From Psychrobacter sp. LV10R520-6 (lineage in GTDB: Bacteria; Pseudomonadota; Gammaproteobacteria; Pseudomonadales; Moraxellaceae): a stretch of DNA of 64,000 nucleotides. The stretch covers positions 1,550,001-1,614,000 of the forward strand of contig NZ_LT900024.1 of assembly GCF_900182925.1 (NCBI RefSeq), written 5' to 3'. This document shows positions 49,544 to 58,947 of the stretch, one piece after another. Position 1 is the first letter of the stretch. Every line of letters starts with the position of its first letter. Position numbers and translations under genes: made by a program. A model generated the notes under the pieces. That model was not told the DNA's origin, did not search any database, and saw nothing but the letters and a program-made list of their open reading frames with translations.

Positions 49544-50416
49544 TTAACGGCGCATCATATTGGCAAAGCGCTGGAGCAAGCTGACATCGGCTTCGTTTTT
49601 GAGCAGTGCCCCATATAGTGGCGGAATCGATTTTTCGCCACGCAAATTTTCTTCCAGCTCAGCTTGCGCCATATCGTCAGCAAGTAATAACGTTAACCAA
49701 TCGACCAGCTCTGAGGTTGATGGTGGCTTTTTTAGCCCTTGAATATTGCGCAGCTTATAAAAAACATCCAGCGCATCGTTGACCAGTTTTTCTTGAATAT
49801 CAGGAAAATGCACGTCAATAATTTGACGCATGGTTTGCTCTTCAGGGAAGTCAATATAATGGAAGAAGCAACGACGCAAGAATGCATCCGGCAGCTCTTT
49901 TTCATTATTAGAGGTGATAATCACTACTGGGCGCTGCTCAGCGGTAATGGTCTCGCCGGTCTCGTAGACATAAAACGACATTTTATCCAGCTCATGTAGT
50001 AAATCATTTGGAAACTCAATATCTGCTTTATCAACCTCATCAATAAGCAATACACTGCGCTCTTTACTAGTAAAAGCATCCCAGAGTTTACCCGGCTTGA
50101 TATAATTGCCAATCTCATAAACTTTATCATCGCCCAATTGCGAATCTCGCAAGCGTGATACTGCGTCATATTCGTATAAGCCTTGCTCAGCTTTGGTAGT
50201 CGATTTGATATGCCAGGTGATCAACGGCATACCCAAGCTGGCAGCGACCTCCTCGGCAAGTAAAGTCTTACCGGTACCCGGCTCACCCTTAATCAGTAGT
50301 GGCTTTTGCAAGGTCATAGCAGCATTGACCGCCAGTTGTAAATCATCGGTGGCAATATAACTGTCGGTACCGGTAAAGCTTGGTTTAGTAGTGTTGTTAG
50401 CAGTGGTCATGGTCAA
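49544..50416 (-). CDS. MoxR-type AAA+ ATPase
   Basis: 290 residues, single AAA+ module. Walker A GEPGTGKTLLAEEVA at about 42-56, Walker B LLIDEVDKADIEFPN at about 126-140, sensor 1 VVIITSNNEKELPDAFLRRC with the arginine finger pair, and sensor 2 region KKPPSTSELVDWL. MoxR ATPases act with a vWA partner as chaperones for assembling enzyme cofactor sites, and the CoxE-like gene follows directly. Cytosolic. Slightly odd is the Thr/Asn-rich start (MTMTTANNTTK). Confidence 0.88.
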   Translation of the reverse strand: MTMTTANNTTKPSFTGTDSYIATDDLQLAVNAAMTLQKPLLIKGEPGTGKTLLAEEVAASLGMPLITWHIKSTTKAEQGLYEYDAVSRLRDSQLGDDKVYEIGNYIKPGKLWDAFTSKERSVLLIDEVDKADIEFPNDLLHELDKMSFYVYETGETITAEQRPVVIITSNNEKELPDAFLRRCFFHYIDFPEEQTMRQIIDVHFPDIQEKLVNDALDVFYKLRNIQGLKKPPSTSELVDWLTLLLADDMAQAELEENLRGEKSIPPLYGALLKNEADVSLLQRFANMMRR

Positions 50417-50678
50417 ATCTCAGTCGTTGTTATTAATATAAAAGGTGGTTGCGATAAAGCAGTTGCCGGCATTAAAAAAGCCAACTATCGGCAAATTAGG
50501 TGAATAATGGCTAAGACTAGCACAGCCCTCTTAAATGCCAAAGTACTCGTGCGTTCGTAGTTTCTAGCTGCAATAACTTATTACTAAGCTCATTTATTTT
50601 ACTAAGCTCATTTATTATTGAGATTACTTATTGTCAATAAGCGACATTCAATTAATGACCCGAATAGCTAATCCCCAT

Positions 50679-50703
50679 AAAAAAAGACACGCCAAGGTGT
50701 CTT
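50679..50703 (-). terminator. Terminator downstream of the membrane-protein gene
   Basis: AGACAC / GGTGTCT hairpin followed on the - strand by TTTTTTTATG. Otherwise the 50417-50762 gap holds no recognised feature. Confidence 0.75.
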
Positions 50704-50762
50704 CTAATGTAGTTATAAAAAATGTACTTATAAAGAATCTATTTATAAAGACAGCTAAAGCA

Positions 50763-51416
50763 TCACAGCTTCTTATCTTTTACCTCATTATCGAGCGGCT
50801 CTATAGACTCTTCAACGGTAGGCTTTTTAATAATAGAATTTTTTGTCAATTCAATGTCTTTTTTTGCGCTAATATCAGACTCAGGAATCACCACAGGTAA
50901 TGGCTCATCAGTATCTTCGGTCAGATAATTACCCGTCGCCAGTTGCATATTAGCTTGGGTATCTTCAGCGCTGCGGCGACGTGCTTTTTCCAAGCTTGAC
51001 TCAAAAGCACCGCGTATCAGCTGCCAGACAAAACCAATGAACAGGCCCACCACCAACACCACTAAGATGGGTAACGCATTAGTCACGGCAGCGGCCATAT
51101 CTTTCATCATGACCGCATAGACCACGCTGATACTGGCTGGCGCAATCAAACTAGAATCATCCAGTGCGGTACCTGGCGCCAACAAAACGGCAAATAATAC
51201 CATCCAGCTCATGCCACCGAGGGGACGTGGCAAAACGCGCGCGACAAGCAGCCATAATATCAGCACCACAATAGCGCCGCCAAGGTAAGCATACATCGGC
51301 AGATCAGCAGGTGGGACGTCTTTTACCATCTGGCTCCACCAAATGACAAGCTCGCCGAGGATGTCACTGATGGTTTCCAAAGGTAGGATTTGGAAGAGAT
51401 TTTTTAACCAGTCCAT
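50763..51416 (-). CDS. Membrane protein of unknown function
   Basis: 217 residues. Hydrophobic stretches at about 45-62 (YLGGAIVVLILWLLVARVLP), 68-85 and 112-135 (NALPILVVLVVGLFIGFVWQLI) suggest 3-4 membrane segments. The N-terminal amphipathic WLKNLFQILPLETI is followed by a Trp-rich part. The C-terminal third (about 145-217) is a charged, cytosolic-looking tail, Glu/Asp/Lys rich with KKDIELTKNSIIKKPTV. No family recognised. Ends at a terminator and is transcribed alone as far as can be seen. Confidence 0.7.
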   Translation of the reverse strand: MDWLKNLFQILPLETISDILGELVIWWSQMVKDVPPADLPMYAYLGGAIVVLILWLLVARVLPRPLGGMSWMVLFAVLLAPGTALDDSSLIAPASISVVYAVMMKDMAAAVTNALPILVVLVVGLFIGFVWQLIRGAFESSLEKARRRSAEDTQANMQLATGNYLTEDTDEPLPVVIPESDISAKKDIELTKNSIIKKPTVEESIEPLDNEVKDKKL

Positions 51417-51671
51417 GCGTGTTTAGTTACCTGCTTTTATAAGTCGCGCGACGCGTCTTTGTCTTCAATAGCTTATAGTACATTCTGTCGTACTGTTAGA
51501 ACGGCTATACTTTTGAAAAACTGAATACAGAAGTGACGTGTGCGCTTGATAGGTTGCTAGTTTAGCACGACTTTATGCCGAAATGCATGCGACAAACTGC
51601 TCATCAATAATTTTTTCAACAGCAATTGTTGTCGGTATATCAATGATCATAGGCTCTTTAGAAGAAACGTA

Positions 51672-51992
51672 TTAGTCGTATATATTGTCTTGAGCCTCGA
51701 GAGCGCGTAGCTCTGCTTGGCGACGCATGACATCTTGCGGTGGCATTTGTACGAAATATCCTTGCGAGGTTAACTTGGCAAGCACCTCTTGTTTATCAAC
51801 ACGAGCAAGCGTTGGTGTGGCACCCAAATCCAGATGCATCACAAACTTACTGACCCCCAAACCAGTGCGGAAGTCTTTGGGTAATACGCCTAGCCAGTCC
51901 TTAATCTCATCCGTATCGTCAGGATAGTCGGGACGTGCAATATAAACATACAGATCATCACGCTTGGTAAATTTATAAATATCACAATGCAT
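51672..51992 (-). CDS. YcgL-domain protein
   Basis: 106 residues, cytosolic, unknown function. Family pattern: MHCDIYKFTKRDDLYVYIA at the start, LPKDFRTGLGVSKFVMHLDL in the middle and LARVDKQEVLAKLTSQGYFVQMPP at the end. In some gammaproteobacteria ycgL sits next to rnd; here rnd is at 59660, about 8 kb away. A short charged tail (EALRALEAQDNIYD-like) follows. Start ATG at 51992, with GGTACC upstream. Confidence 0.85.
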   Translation of the reverse strand: MHCDIYKFTKRDDLYVYIARPDYPDDTDEIKDWLGVLPKDFRTGLGVSKFVMHLDLGATPTLARVDKQEVLAKLTSQGYFVQMPPQDVMRRQAELRALEAQDNIYD

Positions 51993-52401
51993 AAAGGTAC
52001 CCTATCAAACATTAGAAACTAAACAAAATACGGATTACAGTATTTATCAAAACGGCCATTAGAACACTTATGAATAATGACCCTAATAATATCGTAGCCT
52101 AGCATAATTTACTTTGCCATCAATAGTCGCTTTACGTATCGACATACGTTATTGGGGTGACGTCTTGGTAATATTACTCTTAGTATTGTTACCATCGCCT
52201 ATTATCCTATTCAGTCCTGTAATGAATTGCGATGATTAATTTAGCAGCCGTATTTTTAAATCATTAATAAAACACAAATCCTTATCTTATAAGCGTTTTA
52301 GCGCTTAATATTAGCAAAATAACGGTCTTTTACTAAGTTTATTAACTTTAATCCGTTTGATGACTTGTAAAACGGCTATGAACCTTTCATAATAAAAGCG
52401 T
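51993..52401. other. Gap before the glycine riboswitch, nothing recognised
   Basis: About 400 AT-rich bases between ycgL and the riboswitch. It probably holds the promoters of both. No ORF with coding character or repeat stood out. Confidence 0.5.
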
Positions 52402-52526
52402 TTTTCAGGAGAGAGTTTTATAGCAAGACGCCGCGTTTATTGTCCGCAACTAAGCCGTCTAAATCTGCTATAAGACCACCGAAGGCGCATCCACCCTGCT
52501 AATCGCTCAGGTAAAAGGACTGAAAG
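52402..52526 (+). promoter_or_regulatory. Glycine riboswitch, aptamer 1
   Basis: Carries the conserved glycine-aptamer blocks: P1 TTTCAG / CTGAAA, GGAGAGA, then ACCACCGAAGGCGCA, and CTCAGGTAAAAGGACTG at the 3' side. It stands upstream of the gcv genes, the classical position of the tandem glycine riboswitch. Confidence 0.9.
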
Positions 52527-52597
52527 ACACATACCCATACTGTTTATTTGCATCTCACTTATTGGCGTTTTGCAACTTCAAACATAAGGTATAACAA

Positions 52598-52765
52598 ATC
52601 TGGAGAGCGGTAAGGACGGACGACGCCTTACCCACCGAAGGGGAGAAAATGCGTTACCATACGCTTTAGGCTTATAATCTTTAGGGTTATATCGAGGCCA
52701 GCTCATATTGAGCGTGCATAATGTACGGAACGTGTTGAAAATCTCAGGTCACAGGACAGATAGGG
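52598..52765 (+). promoter_or_regulatory. Glycine riboswitch, aptamer 2 (expanded)
   Basis: P1 ATCTG / CAGAT, GGAGAG, P2 arms GGTAAGG / CCTTACC, then CACCGAAGGGG, and CTCAGGTCACAGGACAG. The P3-side loop from 52660 to 52740 is much longer than usual. It is separated from aptamer 1 by about 70 bases. The gcvT ATG comes about 165 bases downstream, with a small hairpin GACG / CGTC plus TGTTTTG at 52780-52800 as a possible switch element. Confidence 0.85.
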
Positions 52766-52931
52766 CTTTTGCTTAAACCGACGTTCAGCGTCTGTTTTGC
52801 TTACTGCTTTATTGTTTTGTGCCACCCTTTACCGCAATGCTTGCACCTTGTAAGCTTGATTCTCGCTACTGATGATGCCTATCTCATATCGTACTTAACG
52901 AGTGCTGATGGCGTATACATAAGGATTTGTT

Positions 52932-54125
52932 ATGACCGATACTAATACCCAAGACACCAATACTCAAGATACTAACAACCAAGCCCCTCAGCGCACGCCC
53001 CTCTACCAGTCTCACGTCGATAGTGATGGCAAACTGGTGGATTTTTCTGGCTGGGAATTGCCTATCAACTACGGCTCACAAATCGAAGAACATGAAGCGG
53101 TCCGTACTGATGCCGGTATTTTTGATGTCTCGCATATGGTCATTGTTGATATTAAGGGTACAGGCAGCAAAGCATGGCTTCAGAAATTATTAGCCAATGA
53201 TGTCAATAAGCTAAAAATTGTCGGTAAAGCCTTATATTCTCCCATGCTCAACGAGCAAGGCGGCGTCATCGATGACTTAATCGTCTATTTGACTAATAGC
53301 GACGAAACTGAATACCGTATCGTATCAAACGCGGCTACTCGCGATAAAGACATGGCACAGTTCGAAAAAGTAGCTAAAGATTTTGACGTTCAGCTAACTG
53401 AGCGTACAGAGCTTGCTATGCTTGCGGTTCAAGGACCCAATGCGGTTGAAAAACTGGCACAAGCCAAACCCAGCTGGGCTGATACCCTTGCAACAATAAC
53501 GCCTTTTGTTGGTGCTGACCTGACTGATATCGAAGGTCCGAACTGGTTTGTCGCACGCACGGGCTATACTGGAGAAGATGGCGTTGAAGTCATCATGCAT
53601 GCCGATGATGCGCCCGCGTTCTTTGAGCAATTAAAAGAAAACGGTATTAAGCCTGCCGGTCTTGGTGCACGTGATACCCTACGCATGGAAGCGGGTCTGA
53701 ACCTCTATGGTCACGATATGGATGAGACCATCAGCCCTTATGAGTGCAACATGGGTTGGACGCTAGCACTGAAAGATGACCGTGACTTTGTTGGTCGCGA
53801 AGCACTAGTCAGTAAGCGCAAACAAACTAAAGATGACCATACCGCGATGAAACAAGTCGGCCTGTTACTTACCAGCCGTGGCGTGTTACGTGAAGGCATG
53901 GCAGTCACCATCAATCAAGGGACAGATAACGAGCAGACAGGTATCATTACTAGCGGCACCTTCTCTCCTAGCCTAAAAAACTCTATCGCCATAGCGCGTG
54001 TTCCTGCTAGCTTATCAGACGTTGATAATGTACAAATTGATTTGCGCGGTAAAGGAAAATTCGTCGATGTCCGTGTTCTTAAGCTACCTTTTGTCCGTAA
54101 TGGTAAGCAACAGTTTGATTCGTAA
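52932..54125 (+). CDS. gcvT: Glycine cleavage T protein (aminomethyltransferase)
   Basis: Transfers the methylene of lipoyl-bound aminomethyl to tetrahydrofolate. 397 residues. Core landmarks: [34 protein letters not shown] near the start, GIFDVSHM, the tetrahydrofolate-site Asp region [43 protein letters not shown], and GMAVTI near the end. The first 22 residues are a Thr/Asn/Gln-Asp repeat (NTQDT three times) that normal GcvT lacks. First gene after the riboswitch and 68 bases ahead of gcvH. Confidence 0.96.
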   Translation: MTDTNTQDTNTQDTNNQAPQRTPLYQSHVDSDGKLVDFSGWELPINYGSQIEEHEAVRTDAGIFDVSHMVIVDIKGTGSKAWLQKLLANDVNKLKIVGKALYSPMLNEQGGVIDDLIVYLTNSDETEYRIVSNAATRDKDMAQFEKVAKDFDVQLTERTELAMLAVQGPNAVEKLAQAKPSWADTLATITPFVGADLTDIEGPNWFVARTGYTGEDGVEVIMHADDAPAFFEQLKENGIKPAGLGARDTLRMEAGLNLYGHDMDETISPYECNMGWTLALKDDRDFVGREALVSKRKQTKDDHTAMKQVGLLLTSRGVLREGMAVTINQGTDNEQTGIITSGTFSPSLKNSIAIARVPASLSDVDNVQIDLRGKGKFVDVRVLKLPFVRNGKQQFDS

Positions 54126-54193
54126 TTAAACTTTATAGCTTTTAATTTATACCCATTAATTTTCCACAACCTCTATCACTTAGGAGAGACCCT

Positions 54194-54574
54194 ATGAGTA
54201 ATGTCCCAGCAGAATTGAAATATATCGCCAGCCATGAGTGGTTACGCCTTGAAGACGACGGTACCATTACCGTTGGTATCACTGACCATGCCCAAGATTT
54301 ATTAGGGGATGTGGTATTTGTTGAGCTGCCAGAAGTGGGTGCCAACATCTCTGTTGATGAAGAAATCTCAGTCGTTGAGTCTGTAAAAGCGGCATCTGAT
54401 GTGTATGCGCCTATCTCAGGTGAAGTCGTTGCTGTCAATGAAAGCTTAGAGGATGACCCTGAAATCATCAACTCAGACCCGTATGGTGAAGGTTGGTTCT
54501 TTAGAATGAAGCCTGACAACATGGAAGACTATGAGGCGCTAATGAGTGCTGATGAGTATGAAAACGAGCTATAA
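54194..54574 (+). CDS. gcvH: Glycine cleavage H protein
   Basis: Lipoyl carrier of the glycine cleavage system, 126 residues, normal length. The lipoylated Lys65 stands in the family motif [14 protein letters not shown]. Other marks are [33 protein letters not shown] and the C-terminal [10 protein letters not shown] and DEYE ending. RBS TTAGGAGAGA before ATG. It follows gcvT in the same transcript and passes aminomethyl groups between GcvP and GcvT. A 276-base gap follows before the nitroreductase gene. Confidence 0.97.
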   Translation: MSNVPAELKYIASHEWLRLEDDGTITVGITDHAQDLLGDVVFVELPEVGANISVDEEISVVESVKAASDVYAPISGEVVAVNESLEDDPEIINSDPYGEGWFFRMKPDNMEDYEALMSADEYENEL

Positions 54575-54850
54575 GTTGCTCATTTGGTATTAAGCTTTAT
54601 AAATTATTGCAAGGTAGATTATTGCAAACTTGCAGATATTAACACCAGTTGGTATCTGCCATTACTTAACAATGCATGCAACAATAGACAGTATCTGATA
54701 ACAAGCAGCTTTTTTTGAGCGTATTTTCTGCTGTTCATGCTCATAGCGGTTATTTAATGGCGCTTATTCAACAGTCCTTAATACTATTCACAGCTCAATG
54801 CTGTCATCTTTTTTACATCCATTATCTGCTACCCTGCTCTGGAGTCATCT

Positions 54851-55699
54851 ATGAAACCAGCCGATACGAATGCCAATCAAACCGATGCGCTCGATGCGCA
54901 AAACTCGCCATCGTCTCATCAAGGTTCCAACCAGCAAAGTGCTAGTGCGGGTACAGATAAAGCAAACCGCATAGCTATGCCTGACCATACGCCGCAACTG
55001 CAAGCGTTTCGCGACATAGTAGAGTCGCGCCGTTCAGTACGACGTTTTACTGACACCCCAATTCCTGACGATGTATTAGCAGATTGTCTACGCTTAGCCA
55101 TGCTAGCGCCAAACTCTAGCAATCTACAGCCGTGGGCGTTTTATGTCATCGATAGTGCTGACAATCGCCAGCGCGCTATCAAAAACTGTATGAATCAAAA
55201 TGCGGCTAAAACATCAGCACGCTTGATAGCAGTCGTTGCACGCACTAATAATTGGCATGATCACGCCCAGCAAATTTTGCGTGAATACCCTGATACGCCG
55301 GTACCAAAAAAGGTCAAAGACTACTACACCAAAGTAGTGGCCATGGATTTTTTGCGGGGTCCAGTCAATGTGGTATCAGTCGCTAAATGGGGTGCTACTC
55401 AAGTTTTCAGACAGGTAAAAGGGCCGATTAAATCGCCTTATTATACCTTTGAAGACGTCAAAAATTGGGCGACCAACAACACCTCTCTTGCCGCCGGAAA
55501 CCTAATGCTGGCACTGCGAGCACATGGGTTTGATAGCTGTCCAATGGGCGGCTTCGATGAGCCAGCGATGAAGCGATTATTAGGCTTGAGTGACGATCAC
55601 CATATTGTCATGATGATTGGCGCTGGTGAGCGTGCCGATAATGGCATTTATAGTTCGCAGTATCGCTTTGATCAAGAGCAGTTTGTGCATTACGTTTAA
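54851..55699 (+). CDS. Nitroreductase-family flavoprotein, inside the gcv operon
   Basis: FMN-dependent oxidoreductase, 282 residues. The first 45 residues are Asn/Gln/Ser/Ala/Asp-rich and not part of the fold. The family core starts IVESRRSVRRFTDTPIPDDVLADCLRLAMLAPNSSNLQPWAFYVI with the FMN-binding RRSVR and SSNLQPW. It has NTSLAAGNLMLALRAHGFDSCPMGGFDEPAMKRLL and ends MIGAGERADNG. Substrate unknown. It sits between gcvH and gcvP on the same strand, with 276- and 140-base gaps, so it may be transcribed with them. A role in glycine metabolism is not established. RBS GGAGT. Confidence 0.88.
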   Translation: MKPADTNANQTDALDAQNSPSSHQGSNQQSASAGTDKANRIAMPDHTPQLQAFRDIVESRRSVRRFTDTPIPDDVLADCLRLAMLAPNSSNLQPWAFYVIDSADNRQRAIKNCMNQNAAKTSARLIAVVARTNNWHDHAQQILREYPDTPVPKKVKDYYTKVVAMDFLRGPVNVVSVAKWGATQVFRQVKGPIKSPYYTFEDVKNWATNNTSLAAGNLMLALRAHGFDSCPMGGFDEPAMKRLLGLSDDHHIVMMIGAGERADNGIYSSQYRFDQEQFVHYV

Positions 55700-55839
55700 C
55701 TAATGGTGCATTAAGCAGTTCGTTGCTTATTAACGACTCAGTTTAAATTTACCAAGACACTTTTACCCTACTCATTTTTACTATACTTATTTTTTCACCA
55801 TACTTACCGCCTTTTTTATCGGCGCTACTAAGGACTGTC

Positions 55840-58743
55840 ATGACTACCTCTGAAAAACCTACCTTTGATACCTTTAAAGGACTGTTCAACGAATCTGAAT
55901 TTGTCTATCGCCACCTAGGCTCTAATGATAGCAAACAAGCCGATATGCTAAAAGCGGTTGGTTATGATGATATGGCAAGCTTTATCAACGATACTGTGCC
56001 TGAGCCAGTACGCTTACATAAAGAATTAGATTTACCACTAGCGATGAGTGAACACGGCGCCCTTGCTAGATTGCGTGTGATGGCAGACAAAATCACCGTT
56101 AATAAAAGCTATATCGGCCAAGGTTATTCACCTGTACGTATGCCAGCGGTTATTCAACGTAACGTGTTAGAAAATCCAGGCTGGTACACCGCTTACACCC
56201 CTTATCAAGCTGAGATCTCTCAAGGTCGTCTAGAAGCGTTGCTTAACTTCCAGCAAGTTTGTATTGATTTGACAGGCCTTGAAATGGCAGGTGCCTCGCT
56301 ACTTGACGAAGCAACGGCAGCGGCTGAAGCCATGTCAATGTCTAAGCGTATGAGCAAAAGCAAATCAAACCAGTTCTTCGTTGATGAGCGCATTTACCCA
56401 CAAACGTTAGACGTTATCCGTACCCGTGCTAAGTATTTTGGTTGGGACGTTATCGTTGGTGATTTTGAATTGGCTAAATCTGGCGACTACTTCGGTGCGA
56501 TCTTCCAATATGTCGGTCATGAAGGCGATGTTAAAGATTTAACGGACGTTATTAGTGCCGTGAAGAAAAACAAAACTTATACCTCAGTTGTCAGTGACAT
56601 CATGAGCTTGGTATTGTTAAAATCACCCGCTGATATGGGTGCCGACGTCGCACTAGGTAGCACGCAGCGCTTTGGTATTCCTATGGGCTTTGGTGGTCCA
56701 CATGCCGCCTACTTTGCATTCTCAGACAAAGCCAAACGCTCAGCACCTGGTCGTATCATTGGGGTGTCAATAGATGCGCATGGCAACCCTGCCCTACGTA
56801 TGGCGCTACAAACGCGTGAGCAGCATATTCGCCGCGAAAAAGCCAACTCAAACATCTGTACTTCGCAAGTATTGCTAGCCAACCTAGCTGGTATGTATGC
56901 CGTCTATCATGGTCCAAGTGGCGTTAAGCGCATTGCTACTCGCATCCATGCTTTCGCGACTGCCTTTGCTGAGGTCATCCGGACCACTGATGACAGTAAT
57001 AGTGATTTGAATGTGGTGCATGAGCAATTCTTTGATACCGTCGTTGTTGACTGTGGTTCAGAAAAATTGGCCACGCAAATTTTTAAAAATGCGGACAATG
57101 TTGGCTATAACTTATGGCGTCTTGGTGACACCAAATTAAGCGTTGCTTTTAATGAAATCAGCGATCAAAAAGACTTTAACGTCTTAACCCAATTATTCGT
57201 AAGCAAATCGCATGACTTACCTGAAGATGCGACTGTATCTTTAGAGGCAGCGCATCTACGTACTGACGCTATTTTGAGTCATCCGGTCTTTAACTCGCAC
57301 CATACCGAGCATGAAATGCTACGTTATTTAAAATCGCTTGAAGATAAAGATTTGGCGATGAACCGTAGTATGATTTCGCTTGGTAGCTGTACTATGAAGC
57401 TGAATGCGACTAGTGAGATGCTGCCTATCACTTGGCCTGAGTTTGCCAACGTGCATCCTTTTGCACCACGTGACCAAGTCACTGGTTATATCGACATGAT
57501 TGATAGCCTACAAGACCAACTAAAAGCCATCACTGGTTTTGATGATGTGTCTATGCAGCCAAACTCTGGCGCCTCAGGTGAGTATGCCGGTCTATTGTCT
57601 ATCCGCCGCTACCATGAGTCTCTAGGTGAGACCAATCGTGATATCTGTCTCATTCCTAAATCTGCGCATGGTACCAACCCTGCGACAGCAGTCATGATGG
57701 GTATGAAAGTGGTTGTGGTTAAAACCGATGACAATGGTAACGTTGATATTGATGATTTGACCGCTAAATGTGAAGAACACAGCAAAGATCTTGGCGCTTT
57801 GATGATCACTTATCCTTCAACGCATGGTGTGTTCGAAGAAGGCATCCGTATCATGTGTGACCTTATCCATAAGCATGGCGGTCAAGTGTATATGGATGGC
57901 GCTAACATGAATGCACAGGTCGGTATCATGCAACCAGCTGATGTGGGCGCAGACGTGCTACACATGAACTTGCACAAAACCTTCTGTATTCCACATGGCG
58001 GCGGCGGTCCTGGTATGGGTCCTATCGGTATGAAGGCGCATTTAGCCCCATTCATGGCCAACCATGCCATTAGCCCTGTACATAATGCGCAAAAAGACTT
58101 AACCGCAGTGTCGGCAGCGCCTTATGGCTCAGCAAGTATTTTGCCAATCTCATGGATGTATATTGCAATGATGGGCCGTGATGGTCTGTTAGAGGCCACC
58201 CATCTAGCGCTATTGAATGCTAACTATGTCGCCTCTGAGCTTAAAGATCATTACCCTGTTCTTTATGCTGGTAAAAATGGACAAGTTGCGCACGAATGTA
58301 TCATCGATATTCGTCCGCTTAAAGAAGCAACGGGCATTAGTGAAAGTGAAATTGCTAAGCGCTTAATGGATTATGGCTTCCACGCCCCAACCATGAGCTT
58401 CCCAGTATCTGGTACCTTGATGATTGAGCCTACTGAGTCTGAATCAAAAGAAGAGTTAGACCGCTTTATCAGTGCGCTAAAATCTATCCAAGAAGAAGCC
58501 ATGAAAATCAAATCTGGCGAAGATGGCTGGACAAATGAAGACAATCCATTAGTGAATGCGCCGCATACGGCATCTATGATCACTAATAGCGAATGGTCAC
58601 ATCCATACAGCCGCGATACTGCTGCATTCCCACTACCTTATGTCCGCGCGCATAAGTTCTGGCCAAGTGTTTCACGCATTGATGATGCTTACGGCGATAA
58701 GAACCTAAGATGTTCTTGCCCAAGTATCGAAAACTACATGTAG
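55840..58743 (+). CDS. gcvP: Glycine dehydrogenase (decarboxylating), P protein
   Basis: PLP enzyme that decarboxylates glycine and loads the lipoyl arm of GcvH. 967 residues, the usual single-chain length with N- and C-halves. The N-half has FVYRHLGSND, NPGWYTAYTPYQAEISQGRLEALLNFQ, and FGGPHAAYFAFSDKAKRSAPGRIIGVS. The C-half has SLGSCTMKLNATSEMLPITWPEFANVHPFAP, MQPNSGASGEYAGLLSI and the PLP lysine Lys713 in MNLHKTFCIPHGGGGPGMGP. Ends with the conserved DAYGDKNLRCSCPS. A strong terminator follows. Third subunit gene of the riboswitch-controlled group. Confidence 0.97.
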   Translation: MTTSEKPTFDTFKGLFNESEFVYRHLGSNDSKQADMLKAVGYDDMASFINDTVPEPVRLHKELDLPLAMSEHGALARLRVMADKITVNKSYIGQGYSPVRMPAVIQRNVLENPGWYTAYTPYQAEISQGRLEALLNFQQVCIDLTGLEMAGASLLDEATAAAEAMSMSKRMSKSKSNQFFVDERIYPQTLDVIRTRAKYFGWDVIVGDFELAKSGDYFGAIFQYVGHEGDVKDLTDVISAVKKNKTYTSVVSDIMSLVLLKSPADMGADVALGSTQRFGIPMGFGGPHAAYFAFSDKAKRSAPGRIIGVSIDAHGNPALRMALQTREQHIRREKANSNICTSQVLLANLAGMYAVYHGPSGVKRIATRIHAFATAFAEVIRTTDDSNSDLNVVHEQFFDTVVVDCGSEKLATQIFKNADNVGYNLWRLGDTKLSVAFNEISDQKDFNVLTQLFVSKSHDLPEDATVSLEAAHLRTDAILSHPVFNSHHTEHEMLRYLKSLEDKDLAMNRSMISLGSCTMKLNATSEMLPITWPEFANVHPFAPRDQVTGYIDMIDSLQDQLKAITGFDDVSMQPNSGASGEYAGLLSIRRYHESLGETNRDICLIPKSAHGTNPATAVMMGMKVVVVKTDDNGNVDIDDLTAKCEEHSKDLGALMITYPSTHGVFEEGIRIMCDLIHKHGGQVYMDGANMNAQVGIMQPADVGADVLHMNLHKTFCIPHGGGGPGMGPIGMKAHLAPFMANHAISPVHNAQKDLTAVSAAPYGSASILPISWMYIAMMGRDGLLEATHLALLNANYVASELKDHYPVLYAGKNGQVAHECIIDIRPLKEATGISESEIAKRLMDYGFHAPTMSFPVSGTLMIEPTESESKEELDRFISALKSIQEEAMKIKSGEDGWTNEDNPLVNAPHTASMITNSEWSHPYSRDTAAFPLPYVRAHKFWPSVSRIDDAYGDKNLRCSCPSIENYM

Positions 58744-58782
58744 TCTTCGATAACGGTAGCTTTTTAATTAGGCCATAACATA

Positions 58783-58819
58783 AACCTCCAAGTCAGCAGC
58801 TGACTTGGAGGTTTTTTTG
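58783..58819 (+). terminator. Terminator after gcvP
   Basis: Stem AACCTCCAAGTCAG / CTGACTTGGAGGTT with CAG loop and T7, about 40 bases after the stop. Confidence 0.85.
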
Positions 58820-58947
58820 TTTATTGTTATCTATTAATAATGACCGCACTTAGCACTTAAAATCGGTATTTAACGCTATAATAAAACCATACAGTTATAA
58901 AAACGCCAGTTAATTCATTAAGCCAAACAACTTTTATGGACTGACCA

